From: an uncultured Olleya sp.
GTDB lineage: Bacteria; Bacteroidota; Bacteroidia; Flavobacteriales; Flavobacteriaceae
NCBI GenBank assembly: GCA_947503885.1
Contig: CANNFD010000009.1
Span: forward strand, 1 to 64,000
Length of the DNA stretch: 64,000 nt
Reading direction: 5' to 3'
Below the pieces are notes generated by a model that worked only from the letters and a program-made list of their open reading frames with translations, was not told the origin of the DNA and made no database searches. Position 1 is the stretch's first letter. Each line of letters opens with the position of its first letter. Below, in pieces: positions 1 through 8,295 of this stretch. A program made the position numbers and the translations under genes.

Positions 1-1548
1 TATGGTAATAGTAGAATTGGTATCTTTACCAGAGATGGCTCAAGAGCAGGAGGTAGTTATGTGTACCAGTTATCAGATCATTTAGGTAATGTACGCGCAG
101 TCATAGCCAAGAGTGGTACAAGCGCAGTAGCCTTAACGCAAAAGACAGACTACTATCCTTTTGGTATGCCAATGCCCAACAGGAATGTTGAAGGAAACTA
201 TCGTTATGGATATCAAGGAGAATACGCAGAGAAAGACCTAGAAACTGGACACAATGCGTTCCAGTTAAGGATGTGGGATAATCGTATAGGTAGATGGTTG
301 AGTCCTGACCCTTATCGTCAATATCCTTCGCCATATTTAGGAATGGGGAATAATCCAATAGTTAATGTTGACCCAGATGGAGGTAGTGATTGTCCTGACC
401 CACCTTGTAATCAATATGGTGGAGATAATGGTCAATCAATGACAGATGTAGGTATCACGTTAGATGAAGTTGTTATTGGTGGCAACAGCAACTCTTCTAA
501 TCCAAGTTTTGATTTTAATTTTAGCTCTAGTCTTTTTGCGCAAAATCCAGAATTTAGACAACTTACACCTCAATATAATTTTTCTAATGAATCTGTAACA
601 ACTTTTAGTGATATGTCTAGAATGACAGCTATTGTAGGAACTGTTTGGGGAGCTGTTGATTTAAATTTTTCTACAGGAACTTATTTAACTACTAAAGGGA
701 TTAGAAAACCTATTTATCTTCCAAATGGAACGGCTAGGTCAGCTAGAGCTGCAACTTTTGGACTACAAGCAAGACTTGTAAGAACTGTAAGTGGTGGTAC
801 TGCTGTATTAGGTATAGGAATTGATGCTGTTGGTGTATATAATTATTACGCAAATCCAAATGACCCAAATGCTTTTTCAGTTCATCCTGCTAAATTTGGT
901 TTAAATACTGTTATGACTGGTGTAGGTCTGTATGGAGGACCTGCAGGTTGGATTGTTTCAGGTACTTATTTTGCAGCAGATATTTATGGGACATATGCTA
1001 CACCTATACAGCAAGCTAGATTTCAAAGATATAGAGACCAAAATTTAAGTGTTCAAGAAACCATTAGAAGAGGGTCTTGTTTTGTTAAAGGAACTAAAAT
1101 TTTAATGGCAGATAAATCTGAAAAAAATATAGAAGATATTTTAGTTGGGGATAAAATAATGAGTGTAAATATTAATACCATGGAATTAGAACCTGATTTA
1201 GTGGTTAATATCCCTAATGCTTTAAAGAAATATAGACTTATTAGAGGAGAATTCAATAATGGTATTATAAACGAGTTTTCCCCAGCACATCCATATTGGG
1301 TAAAAAATAAAGGTTGGTGTGTTTATGATTTAGAAGAAGCAAAAAAAGAATTGACTTTTTCAGTAAAAAAACTTGAGAAAGAAGATATTGTTTTATATTA
1401 TGAAAAAGGTAAGTTAAAAGAAACTAAAATTATAAATTTGATAGATATGGGAAAATATATAGAAATGTATAATGTTGAATACGTAAAAAAGAATCATACG
1501 TTTTTTGCAAATGGGATACTGGTACATAATAAGTTAGAATCAGAATAA
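1..1548 (+). CDS. Rhs-family protein, C-terminal part with Hint domain (5' end outside window)
   Basis: The reading frame is open from base 1, so the gene starts upstream; 515 residues are visible. The first 100 match the Rhs repeat-associated core, with the typical LSDHLGNVRAV, YYPFGMPM and RMWDNRIGRWLSPDP stretches that close an Rhs shell. A 250-residue variable region follows. A Hint (hedgehog/intein-type) domain starts at C360 (CFVKGTKIL) and ends NHTFFANGILVHN at N510, which are the usual N- and C-terminal splicing blocks. In polymorphic toxins the Hint domain releases a downstream toxin by self-cleavage. Here only five residues follow the HN, so no toxin is attached. Probably surface-exposed or secreted. 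The stop overlaps the next start (TAATG), so the pair is likely translationally coupled. Confidence 0.85.
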   Translation, partial: YGNSRIGIFTRDGSRAGGSYVYQLSDHLGNVRAVIAKSGTSAVALTQKTDYYPFGMPMPNRNVEGNYRYGYQGEYAEKDLETGHNAFQLRMWDNRIGRWLSPDPYRQYPSPYLGMGNNPIVNVDPDGGSDCPDPPCNQYGGDNGQSMTDVGITLDEVVIGGNSNSSNPSFDFNFSSSLFAQNPEFRQLTPQYNFSNESVTTFSDMSRMTAIVGTVWGAVDLNFSTGTYLTTKGIRKPIYLPNGTARSARAATFGLQARLVRTVSGGTAVLGIGIDAVGVYNYYANPNDPNAFSVHPAKFGLNTVMTGVGLYGGPAGWIVSGTYFAADIYGTYATPIQQARFQRYRDQNLSVQETIRRGSCFVKGTKILMADKSEKNIEDILVGDKIMSVNINTMELEPDLVVNIPNALKKYRLIRGEFNNGIINEFSPAHPYWVKNKGWCVYDLEEAKKELTFSVKKLEKEDIVLYYEKGKLKETKIINLIDMGKYIEMYNVEYVKKNHTFFANGILVHNKLESE

Positions 1549-1946
1549 TGTGTCTGTTAAAATATCTTTACTATAAACTATATAAGTTTTCTTTAAGAAC
1601 AGAAAAGCAATGGGCTTCAGCTCATCAAATTGTAGGTTGGACAGCTCTTCACGGTTTATTAGTATTGTTTATTCTGAATACAGTTTCTGTTTTAATTCTT
1701 TTTTCTAATAAAGTTAGAGGAACATCATTAAATATTCTTCACGCTGTTTTTTTGGTAATTATATTATACTTATTGGGTTATTATGTGTTTATAAAAGAGA
1801 AAAAATATCTGAAAATAGAAAATAAATTTGATGAGATAGATAGGAGTAAAAAGAAGATATTAGATGCTCTTTTTTGGATTTATCTTATTCTTACGTTTTT
1901 AGTAATGTTCATTATTATACCGATTATGATTCCAAGGAATTATTAA
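1548..1946 (+). CDS. Small membrane protein coupled to the Rhs/Hint gene; possible immunity protein
   Basis: 132 residues with three hydrophobic segments at about residues 27-50, 64-83 and 107-126, separated by short basic loops; no recognised family. Its ATG shares a base with the Rhs stop codon, so it is expected to be translated with it. Position directly after a polymorphic-toxin-type gene is the usual place for an immunity gene, but with no visible toxin domain in the neighbour that role is inference from position only. A strong terminator follows 4 bp downstream. Confidence 0.55.
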   Translation: MCLLKYLYYKLYKFSLRTEKQWASAHQIVGWTALHGLLVLFILNTVSVLILFSNKVRGTSLNILHAVFLVIILYLLGYYVFIKEKKYLKIENKFDEIDRSKKKILDALFWIYLILTFLVMFIIIPIMIPRNY

Positions 1947-1950
1947 ATTA

Positions 1951-1978
1951 AAAGCTACTGTAAAAAGTAGCTTTTTTT
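1951..1978 (+). terminator. Intrinsic terminator after the Rhs operon
   Basis: AAAGCTAC and GTAGCTTT form a perfect 8-bp stem around an 8-base loop, followed by a T run. It ends the Rhs/membrane-protein transcript. Confidence 0.85.
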
Positions 1979-2060
1979 ATGCAATAGATTTAAGCTTCAC
2001 GGATTTAATAAGGGCATCAAGCGTATAGAGAATGTACCTTTTATCTTCCTCGTTAAACCC

Positions 2061-2186
2061 CAGTTAGCGCTCGTCTGTTACGAGTGTCGTATTGATTAAG
2101 AAATAAAACACAAATAATATTATTAATCTAAAAGAAATAGAGTCCGCCAGCTAACGCTCGTCTTTGACGAGTGAGGTATTAGTAAG
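2061..2186. repeat. Two REP-like hairpin repeats upstream of the transposase relic
   Basis: Two imperfect copies of a roughly 39-bp sequence lie at 2061-2100 and 2148-2186. Each contains a short palindrome: CTCGT-CTGTT-ACGAG in the first copy and CTCGTC-TTT-GACGAG in the second. Loop and stem edges differ while pairing is kept, which suggests selection for the hairpin. A further ACTCGTG/CACGT-like hairpin lies at about 2200-2230. Such repeats typically accompany REP-associated tyrosine transposases, and one lies 110 bp downstream. Apart from the terminator, the interval 1947-2295 holds nothing else I can recognise. Confidence 0.6.
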
Positions 2187-2295
2187 AAAACAAGTAACCC
2201 ACTCGTGCGGCATTTGTAACACGTACTCTGGCGCGCTTTTGTAAAGCGTGTCTAATCTTCTTTAGTATTTGCAATACCTTTGTTATCTTTAAGCT

Positions 2296-2861
2296 ATGTC
2301 GCAACGCTATAAAGTAATAGATAGTGCAGAACCCACATTTGTAACCATAACCATAATAGATTGGGTAGATTTATTTATACGTCCACTATATTTTAAAATA
2401 CTAGACGATTCTTTAAATTATTGTATAGAAAATAAAGGCTTAAATGTACATGCTTACGTGTATATGAGCAGCCATATACATATGATTATAAGTTCTCATG
2501 ATAATCAATTACAAGGTATTATTAGAGATTTTAAAAAGCACACATCAAAACAAATTATTAAAGCTATAAAAGAGTATCCAGAAAGCAGAAGAGATTGGTT
2601 TTTAAATAAATTTAGTTAAGCAGCTAATAGAGTAGTAAAAGGATCAAACTATAAAGTTTGGAAAGATGGTTTTCATCCAGTAATTTTAGACAATCATATA
2701 AAGATAGAGCAACGTATAAATTACATACACTATAATCTAGTCGCAAAAATCTAGTCTCATCAGAGTTGGTTTACCATGAGCGTAATTGGAAAAATAGTAG
2801 TTATCCAGCTTATGAAGTAGATGATAAAGTGACACCAAATGTTGCCTTAAAACCATTGTAG
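2296..2861 (+). pseudogene. Broken REP-associated tyrosine transposase (RAYT / IS200-like)
   Basis: The intact first part (107 residues) contains the HUH nuclease motif (SSHIHMI at about 58-64) and a basic helix. The frame then stops at 2617-2619. Homologous sequence resumes in another frame at about 2622 (NYKVWKDGFHPV, then INYIHYNLVAK, the region carrying the catalytic tyrosine). It shifts again near 2750 and runs to a stop at 2859-2861 (VYHERNWKNSSYPAYE). At least two lesions therefore separate the HUH from the tyrosine. RAYT enzymes cut single-stranded REP hairpins, and hairpin repeats lie just upstream. This is a dead domesticated-transposase locus. Confidence 0.8.
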
Positions 2862-2903
2862 TAATTGGTTTTTTATTTTATATTTACATAAATAACATTA
2901 TCA

Positions 2904-3638
2904 ATGCATAAACACCTATATATTTTTATACTAGTAATAAGTTTTTCAAGTTGTAAAACCATATCAATCCAAAAAGAAACCCAACAAACCACAACACAAA
3001 ACATCATGTTGGGTGTTATAGGCAATCAAAAAACATTTGTCTTAGAGCAAGATTATAATCACCTAGCATTACCAGACTATAATCAACCAATAAAAATACA
3101 ACCTAGTTTAGTTACCTTTAATAATAAAGCATTTAATGCTTTTAAAAAAGCTAAACAGACACAAAGCAAAAATGTTGATGTTAATTATATAGACTCTTTA
3201 AAAACCAACCAACCAACTTTTTTAAAGTTGGAAATTGCAGATAGAGTAGGTGTAATTAAGACCTTAAAAAGTAAAACCAATACAGAAGTCTTTCAGTTTT
3301 TAGAAGACAATAATGAGGCACATGTTATAACTAGTATTTCTATTGCTTTAAATCAAGACCATCAAAGCGCCATAACAAATGCAGATGAAGTCTTTTTGGA
3401 AACATCAGGTATAAAAAATTATGTTTTAAAAACGTATAAAAATAAAGTATTACAGCAAACCATTAAGTTTACTGATGGTGTAGTGTTTGCTTACCAAACC
3501 TCAAATACCTGTTGGAAAGAAGACAACAAATACCAATTACAAATTGTAGATTTAGTAGAAAGTAATGATAAGTGTCCAAGTAAATCTTACCAATCTGCAA
3601 AACGAGCTAAACAAAAGATTAATTATTATAATTTTTAA
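2904..3638 (+). CDS. Predicted lipoprotein, first gene of the pilus/T2SS-like operon
   Basis: 244 residues beginning with a hydrophobic signal and a lipobox (SFSSC, Cys17), so probably anchored in the outer membrane after export. The rest is Lys/Asn/Gln-rich without a recognised domain. It is the first of seven genes with almost no spacing, the last five being pilus-type assembly proteins, so it probably serves the same machine, perhaps as a pilotin-like or accessory lipoprotein. That role is inferred from position. No clear promoter motif was seen in the 42 bp after the transposase relic. Confidence 0.6.
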   Translation: MHKHLYIFILVISFSSCKTISIQKETQQTTTQNIMLGVIGNQKTFVLEQDYNHLALPDYNQPIKIQPSLVTFNNKAFNAFKKAKQTQSKNVDVNYIDSLKTNQPTFLKLEIADRVGVIKTLKSKTNTEVFQFLEDNNEAHVITSISIALNQDHQSAITNADEVFLETSGIKNYVLKTYKNKVLQQTIKFTDGVVFAYQTSNTCWKEDNKYQLQIVDLVESNDKCPSKSYQSAKRAKQKINYYNF

Positions 3639-3640
3639 AG

Positions 3641-3994
3641 ATGCGAAAAGTAAAATTTATATTAATATTATTTTTAATGCTTAGTTGCGACGATATTATT
3701 GAAGTAGAGGACATTTCAGATGGAACAGTTTTAATATTAGCACCAACCAATAATGCTACATTAACCACAACAGAAGTCAATTTTTCTTGGGATATGTTGG
3801 ACGATGCTGAGAAATACAAACTACAAATTGCAACACCAACTTTTGAGGAGGCTACTCAAATCCTTTTAGATACAATAATTACAATAACTAATTTTAACAA
3901 AACACTAGATGTTGGTAATTATGAATGGCGCATAAGAGCAGAAAATTCAGTTTACCAAACAAGTTATACAACACAAAGTTTTACTATTGAATAA
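3641..3994 (+). CDS. Small lipoprotein with a fibronectin type III-like domain
   Basis: 117 residues: signal peptide with lipobox (LMLSC, Cys16), then one beta-sandwich-like stretch at about 28-117. The stretch starts LAPTNNATL and contains the NFSWDMLDDAEKYKLQIA and GNYEWRIRAEN patterns usual for FnIII-type domains. It follows the previous lipoprotein by two bases and overlaps the next gene by 8 bp, so it belongs to the same transcript. Probably a surface or periplasmic binding module attached to the secretion apparatus; the partner is unknown. Confidence 0.65.
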   Translation: MRKVKFILILFLMLSCDDIIEVEDISDGTVLILAPTNNATLTTTEVNFSWDMLDDAEKYKLQIATPTFEEATQILLDTIITITNFNKTLDVGNYEWRIRAENSVYQTSYTTQSFTIE

Positions 3995-4454
3995 AACAAA
4001 AACATATATACTTATTGCTGCTGTTTTAGGCATATGGGGAACTATTGGTTACAAAATAATTAATGGTTTAAGTCCAGATAATCCAGTAACGATTGAACAA
4101 AACTATAATGTTGTTTTTAATCCAAAAATAAGCACACAAATTGATACGTTTTCTATTCAAAATGTTGAGAAAGATCCTTTTTTAGGAACTTTAGCTTCAA
4201 ATAAAAAAACAGGAGATATGGCTGCTAGGGTACTACCCAAAACCAAACTACCAGAAAACAATCCTAAAATAACGTATGGAGGTTTAATAAAGAAACAAAA
4301 TGCTTCAGATCAAGTATTTGTTGTTAATATTAATAACAATCAGCATCTTTTAAAAAAAGGACAAGTTGTTGATAGTGTTACTTTGCTAAAAGGAAATACA
4401 AAAACGATTACTATTCGTTATAAAAATAAACCGCAAACCATAACACGTAACTAA
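3987..4454 (+). CDS. GspC/PilP-like inner-membrane protein
   Basis: 155 residues from a TTG start that overlaps the preceding gene. There is one membrane segment at about 7-26, a flexible middle, and a small beta-rich C-terminal domain at about 94-152 (TYGGLIKKQ, VFVVNINNNQ, LKKGQVVDSVTLLK). This resembles the homology-region/PilP domain that links the inner-membrane platform to the secretin in type II secretion and type IV pilus systems. The family assignment comes from architecture and neighbours (pseudopilins and GspF downstream) and is only moderately secure. Confidence 0.55.
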   Translation: MNKTKTYILIAAVLGIWGTIGYKIINGLSPDNPVTIEQNYNVVFNPKISTQIDTFSIQNVEKDPFLGTLASNKKTGDMAARVLPKTKLPENNPKITYGGLIKKQNASDQVFVVNINNNQHLLKKGQVVDSVTLLKGNTKTITIRYKNKPQTITRN

Positions 4455-5725
4455 TGTTTAGGTTAAAGTTAAAAGCAGGTGCTTTGCAATTAACGCTATT
4501 TATTGCAGTTGTAATTGCTTTGATTCTTGCAGGATTTATATTATTAGTGCATACCCACAAGCGGTTTAATATTCAAACCGATTATATAATAGAAACTTCC
4601 CAAAACACAAATAAAGGAATACACCAAGCACTTATTAATACTATACCTTTAGGCGATTCAATTAATATAGAAAGTGAAGATAATAAAACCTTAAAAGTCT
4701 ATCGCGAGTTTTGGGGTGTTTTTGAAAAAATAACTTCAGTAGCAACAATCAAAAAGAACAAGTTAAAATGTGTTGCTTTAATTGGTGGTATACAACCAAA
4801 AAAGAATAGAGTTGCCTTATATGTTCAAGATAATAACAAACCTTTAGTTATAGTTGGTAATACTAAAATTGAAGGTGTAGTTTATTTATCTGATAGAGGA
4901 GTGAAACCTGGAACTATTTCTGGTCAATCGTACTATGGTTCTCAACTTATCTATGGTGCAACAAGAAGATCATCAAGTGTACCTAAATTATTTAAAGAGA
5001 CAGTTATTCGATTAGCATCTATTGATAATGATATTAGTAAAACACAATCAATTAATTTTTTAACCTTAGAAAATGGTGAAACATTTACAAACTCTTTTCT
5101 AAACCCAAAGCAATTAGCATTTTCAAATTCAGAAATAAGACTAATCAATATTAGCTTAATTGGTAATATTGTGATTCAATCTAAAACTAAAATTAGTATT
5201 GAAGCGTCTGCTACCTTAAAAGATGTGATTTTAATTGCTCCAGAAATTGAAATTGAAAATAATGTTAAAGGTAATTTTCAGGCAATCGCTTCAAAAAATA
5301 TTAATATAGGAAAGCAAGTTGATTTGGAATATCCCTCAGCTTTGGTTTTAAATGAAAAGGAAATTCAGCAAGTAAATGATTCTATTGTAATCCCAAATCA
5401 AAATAAGATTTTTATCGATGATAATTCAACTATAAAAGGGGTTGTAGTTTTTATTTCCGAACCTAAAACAAACAATTACAATCCCCAAATAGAACTAAAA
5501 GAAAAAACAACAGTCATTGGTGAAGTGTATTGTACCGAAAATATTGAACTTAAAGGGACAGTTTACGGAAGTGTGTTTGCCAATAATTTTATAGCTAAAC
5601 AATCCGGAGCAATCTATCAAAACCATATTTATAATGGAACAATAATAGTAAGCCAATTACCCGAAGAGTATGTAGGTTTATCATTTAATAATTCTAAAAA
5701 AGGGGTGTTGAAATGGTTATACTAA
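4454..5725 (+). CDS. Membrane-anchored beta-repeat protein of the pilus/T2SS-like operon
   Basis: 423 residues with one N-terminal membrane segment (about 12-33) followed by an extracytoplasmic part. From about residue 135 it shows repeated short strands (NTKIEGVVYLSD, SEIRLINISLIGNIV, KTTVIGEVYCTENIELKGTVYGSVF) like a bactofilin/beta-helix fold. The position between a GspC/PilP-like gene and two pseudopilins is where GspK- or PilX-like components often lie. No GspK domain is visible. Its stop overlaps the next start. Confidence 0.5.
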   Translation: MFRLKLKAGALQLTLFIAVVIALILAGFILLVHTHKRFNIQTDYIIETSQNTNKGIHQALINTIPLGDSINIESEDNKTLKVYREFWGVFEKITSVATIKKNKLKCVALIGGIQPKKNRVALYVQDNNKPLVIVGNTKIEGVVYLSDRGVKPGTISGQSYYGSQLIYGATRRSSSVPKLFKETVIRLASIDNDISKTQSINFLTLENGETFTNSFLNPKQLAFSNSEIRLINISLIGNIVIQSKTKISIEASATLKDVILIAPEIEIENNVKGNFQAIASKNINIGKQVDLEYPSALVLNEKEIQQVNDSIVIPNQNKIFIDDNSTIKGVVVFISEPKTNNYNPQIELKEKTTVIGEVYCTENIELKGTVYGSVFANNFIAKQSGAIYQNHIYNGTIIVSQLPEEYVGLSFNNSKKGVLKWLY

Positions 5726-6048
5726 AAAGAGTAAGAGGGTCAACACTAATGGAAACATTGGTGGCAACTGTTTTAATAATTATTGTATTTATGATTGCGA
5801 GTATGATATTAAACTCGATATTTTCTAGCAGTATAAAAAATAACATAAGAGCAATTGAAGCAGAATTAAATGAGTTGCAATATCTAAACATCAATAATAA
5901 ATTAGAACTACCTTATCAAAACACTTTAGGAGATTGGAATATAAGTACAGATCAATATGAAGATAATAAACAAATGGTTATAGAATTTGAAGCCAATAAT
6001 ACAGTAACAAATAAAATAATTGTCGTTAAACAGCATGAAGCCAAATAA
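5713..6048 (+). CDS. Pseudopilin-like protein (PilV/GspI type)
   Basis: 111 residues. A short basic leader precedes GSTLMETLVATVLIIIVF, the class III prepilin cleavage and methylation region: Gly, then a hydrophobic helix with Glu at mature position 5. A prepilin peptidase would cleave after the glycine; none is encoded in the window. The short C-terminal domain ends KIIVVKQHEAK. It overlaps both neighbours, which shows co-translation. Minor pseudopilin role inferred from size and position. Confidence 0.7.
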   Translation: MVILKRVRGSTLMETLVATVLIIIVFMIASMILNSIFSSSIKNNIRAIEAELNELQYLNINNKLELPYQNTLGDWNISTDQYEDNKQMVIEFEANNTVTNKIIVVKQHEAK

Positions 6049-6499
6049 AAAAATAAAAGCCTTTACTTTAAGCGAAATGATTGTGGTACTTATATTGACA
6101 AGTATTGTTGTTGGTTTAGCGTTTTCGGTTTTAAATATGGTGCAAAAACATATGTTTAGTATCCAACAGAATTATACAAATAATACTGGCTTAAATAAGC
6201 TAGAAACGTCATTGTGGTTAGATTTTAATAGATATAACAACATTAGTTTTGATGCTTTAGAAAATGAGTTAAAATTTAGTACTGCTTTAGATTCAGTTTC
6301 ATATAAATTTAATGAGCAGTATATTATAAAAGAAGAAGATACTTTTAAAATAGCATTAAAAAACAAATGGTTATATTTTGTTACAAATCCAGTAGAAGAA
6401 GGTAAAATAGATGCAATTAAATTAGAAACAACTAAAGTGTTACAAAACCAACAAGTTTTCATTTTTAAACCTAATGATGCAACAGTTTTTATGAAATAA
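6035..6499 (+). CDS. Pseudopilin-like protein (PulJ/GspJ type)
   Basis: Using the ATG at 6035 gives 154 residues with a compact basic leader (MKPNKKIKAFTLSEMIVVL). The prepilin signature has Phe after the cleavage point and Glu at mature position 5. Note that the residue before Phe is Ala rather than the usual Gly; prepilin peptidases tolerate Ala in some pilins. An upstream in-frame start at 6020 would only lengthen the leader. The rest is a small globular domain. It overlaps the previous pseudopilin and abuts gspF (TAATG). Confidence 0.7.
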   Translation: MKPNKKIKAFTLSEMIVVLILTSIVVGLAFSVLNMVQKHMFSIQQNYTNNTGLNKLETSLWLDFNRYNNISFDALENELKFSTALDSVSYKFNEQYIIKEEDTFKIALKNKWLYFVTNPVEEGKIDAIKLETTKVLQNQQVFIFKPNDATVFMK

Positions 6500-7632
6500 T
6501 GGGATTTAAGTTAGAAAACATAATAAGCGAGGAGCAAACAAACAAAGAAGTGTCTAATAAAACTTCTTTTTTACAAAAGGAGATTACCTTATTTGGTAAT
6601 TCTTTTTCTAATAAAATCAAGGAAGATTTTTATACAGAAATCAGTGTATTGCTTAAAGCTGGTATTACCCTTAAAGACACATTAGAGTTAATTCAGAAAG
6701 CGTTTAAAAAAGAAAAGCATCAAGCTAAACTTAAATTAATTTTAGAAGATATTGTATCTGGTTTAAGCCTGTCTGAAGCATTAAAAAAGCAAAAAGAATT
6801 TACTGATTACGAATATTACTCCATAAAAATAGGAGAGGAGACAGGTACTTTAGCAAAAGTAGTAGAGCAATTAGGCGCTTTCTTTCTAAGAAAAAACGAA
6901 CAACGTCGAAACTTAGTTAGTGCTTTAACCTATCCAGCAATTATATTGACTACAGCAGTGTTAGTTGTTGTTTTTATGTTGCAATTTGTTGTACCAATGT
7001 TTCAGGATATTTTCCAACAACAAAAAGTAGAGCTTCCTACAATTACTAAGTTTATTATTTACCTCTCGGAGTTGGTTAAAAGTTATGGTTGGTTAATTTT
7101 GGTTTTAATTATTGGTTTGATTATTTCTAAACCAATTTTAAACAGAAAGACTTGGTTTAAAAAAGCGAAAGATAAATTCATTTTAAAACTTCCTTTTATA
7201 GGGGACTTTATTAAAACAGTTTATCTCTCTCAATTCACTCAAGCAGTTTCATTGTTAACAGCGTCTAAAGTACCTGTTGTAAATAGTATCCAACTAGTAA
7301 AAGAAATGGTTGATTTCTATCCGCTTAAAAATGCATTAACACAAGTAGAGCAAAACATCCTAAAAGGAAATTCTTTAAGTGAAAGTTTAAGTCAGCATAC
7401 CTTTTTCGATGATAAAATGGTTGCATTAGTCAAAGTAGCAGAAGAAACCAATCAAAATGAGTTTATTTTCGAACGTTTAAATACTCAATATAACACTCAA
7501 GTACAACAAAAATCTAAATTACTATCAACCATCATGGAACCCATAATTATCTTGATAGTTGGTTTTCTGGTTGGTGTTATTTTAATTGCAATGTATTTAC
7601 CAATGTTTAAGTTGAGTAGTGTTTTGGGTTAG
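6499..7632 (+). CDS. Type II secretion / type IV pilus inner-membrane platform protein (GspF/PilC family)
   Basis: 377 residues, the usual size. Two T2SSF repeats are visible: the first from about 47 (FYTEISVLLKAGITLKDTLE), the second from about 247 (FTQAVSLLTASKVPVVNSIQ). Membrane segments lie at about 146-168, 190-209 and 348-370. The family forms the cytoplasmic-membrane platform on which the assembly ATPase acts. This is the last gene of the operon and is followed by about 660 bp without a gene. Confidence 0.9.
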   Translation: MGFKLENIISEEQTNKEVSNKTSFLQKEITLFGNSFSNKIKEDFYTEISVLLKAGITLKDTLELIQKAFKKEKHQAKLKLILEDIVSGLSLSEALKKQKEFTDYEYYSIKIGEETGTLAKVVEQLGAFFLRKNEQRRNLVSALTYPAIILTTAVLVVVFMLQFVVPMFQDIFQQQKVELPTITKFIIYLSELVKSYGWLILVLIIGLIISKPILNRKTWFKKAKDKFILKLPFIGDFIKTVYLSQFTQAVSLLTASKVPVVNSIQLVKEMVDFYPLKNALTQVEQNILKGNSLSESLSQHTFFDDKMVALVKVAEETNQNEFIFERLNTQYNTQVQQKSKLLSTIMEPIIILIVGFLVGVILIAMYLPMFKLSSVLG

Positions 7633-8295
7633 TTTTTGCTAAAACTTTAATGTTTATTTGCAAGAATTATTAGAGATATAAGCTTTGTATTTAGATTTTG
7701 AAGTCTCTTGGTTTAGCTATTTTAACTTTTAAAAAAAGCTAATAAGAATTAGGTACTATTGCATGTCTAAAAAAATGATTATGAAATAAGGTCACTAAAC
7801 AAATTGGTGTATCAAGGTTAAATACCCTTAATCCTTTTATCGAATATGTCTCTACAAAAAGAAGACTCCAATGATAAATATCAGTTCTATATGATTATTA
7901 AAGTAATTAATGAGTAAGCTAATTTGATTCTTGTTTATTGTCATGGTGTAGGGCGATTTTAAGTCTAATAAATGATGATTTGAATAACAATAAAGTAGTT
8001 GTAAAAAAATGAAAAAAGCAAACAGAAAACATTGATGCCAATAATAAGTTGGAAATGCTTATTGCTAATACTATTGGTATTATATTAAAATAACCTTAGG
8101 AAAGAGTTTTTAATTTCTTTTACCACTCTAAGAATAGTACTGTAATTTAATATAGAAGAAAGCTATCTCGTATATTTGACTAGGCTATAGTTAGATCCCA
8201 TAAAGGTTCAATTTTTATTTTGTATTAGAAAATTGTCAAATACTAACAGCAAACGTCTAATTATTATTATCTTAGAAACTTTACCATAAAATAAA
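7633..8295. other. Gene-free AT-rich interval between the secretion-like operon and the Wadjet operon
   Basis: All six frames are closed at short intervals. Only short peptide-coding scraps are seen, such as a 23-codon run at about 7845-7917. No terminator with a clear T run, RNA gene or known repeat was found. It reads like decayed sequence. The jetA coding frame opens at its right edge. Confidence 0.5.
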
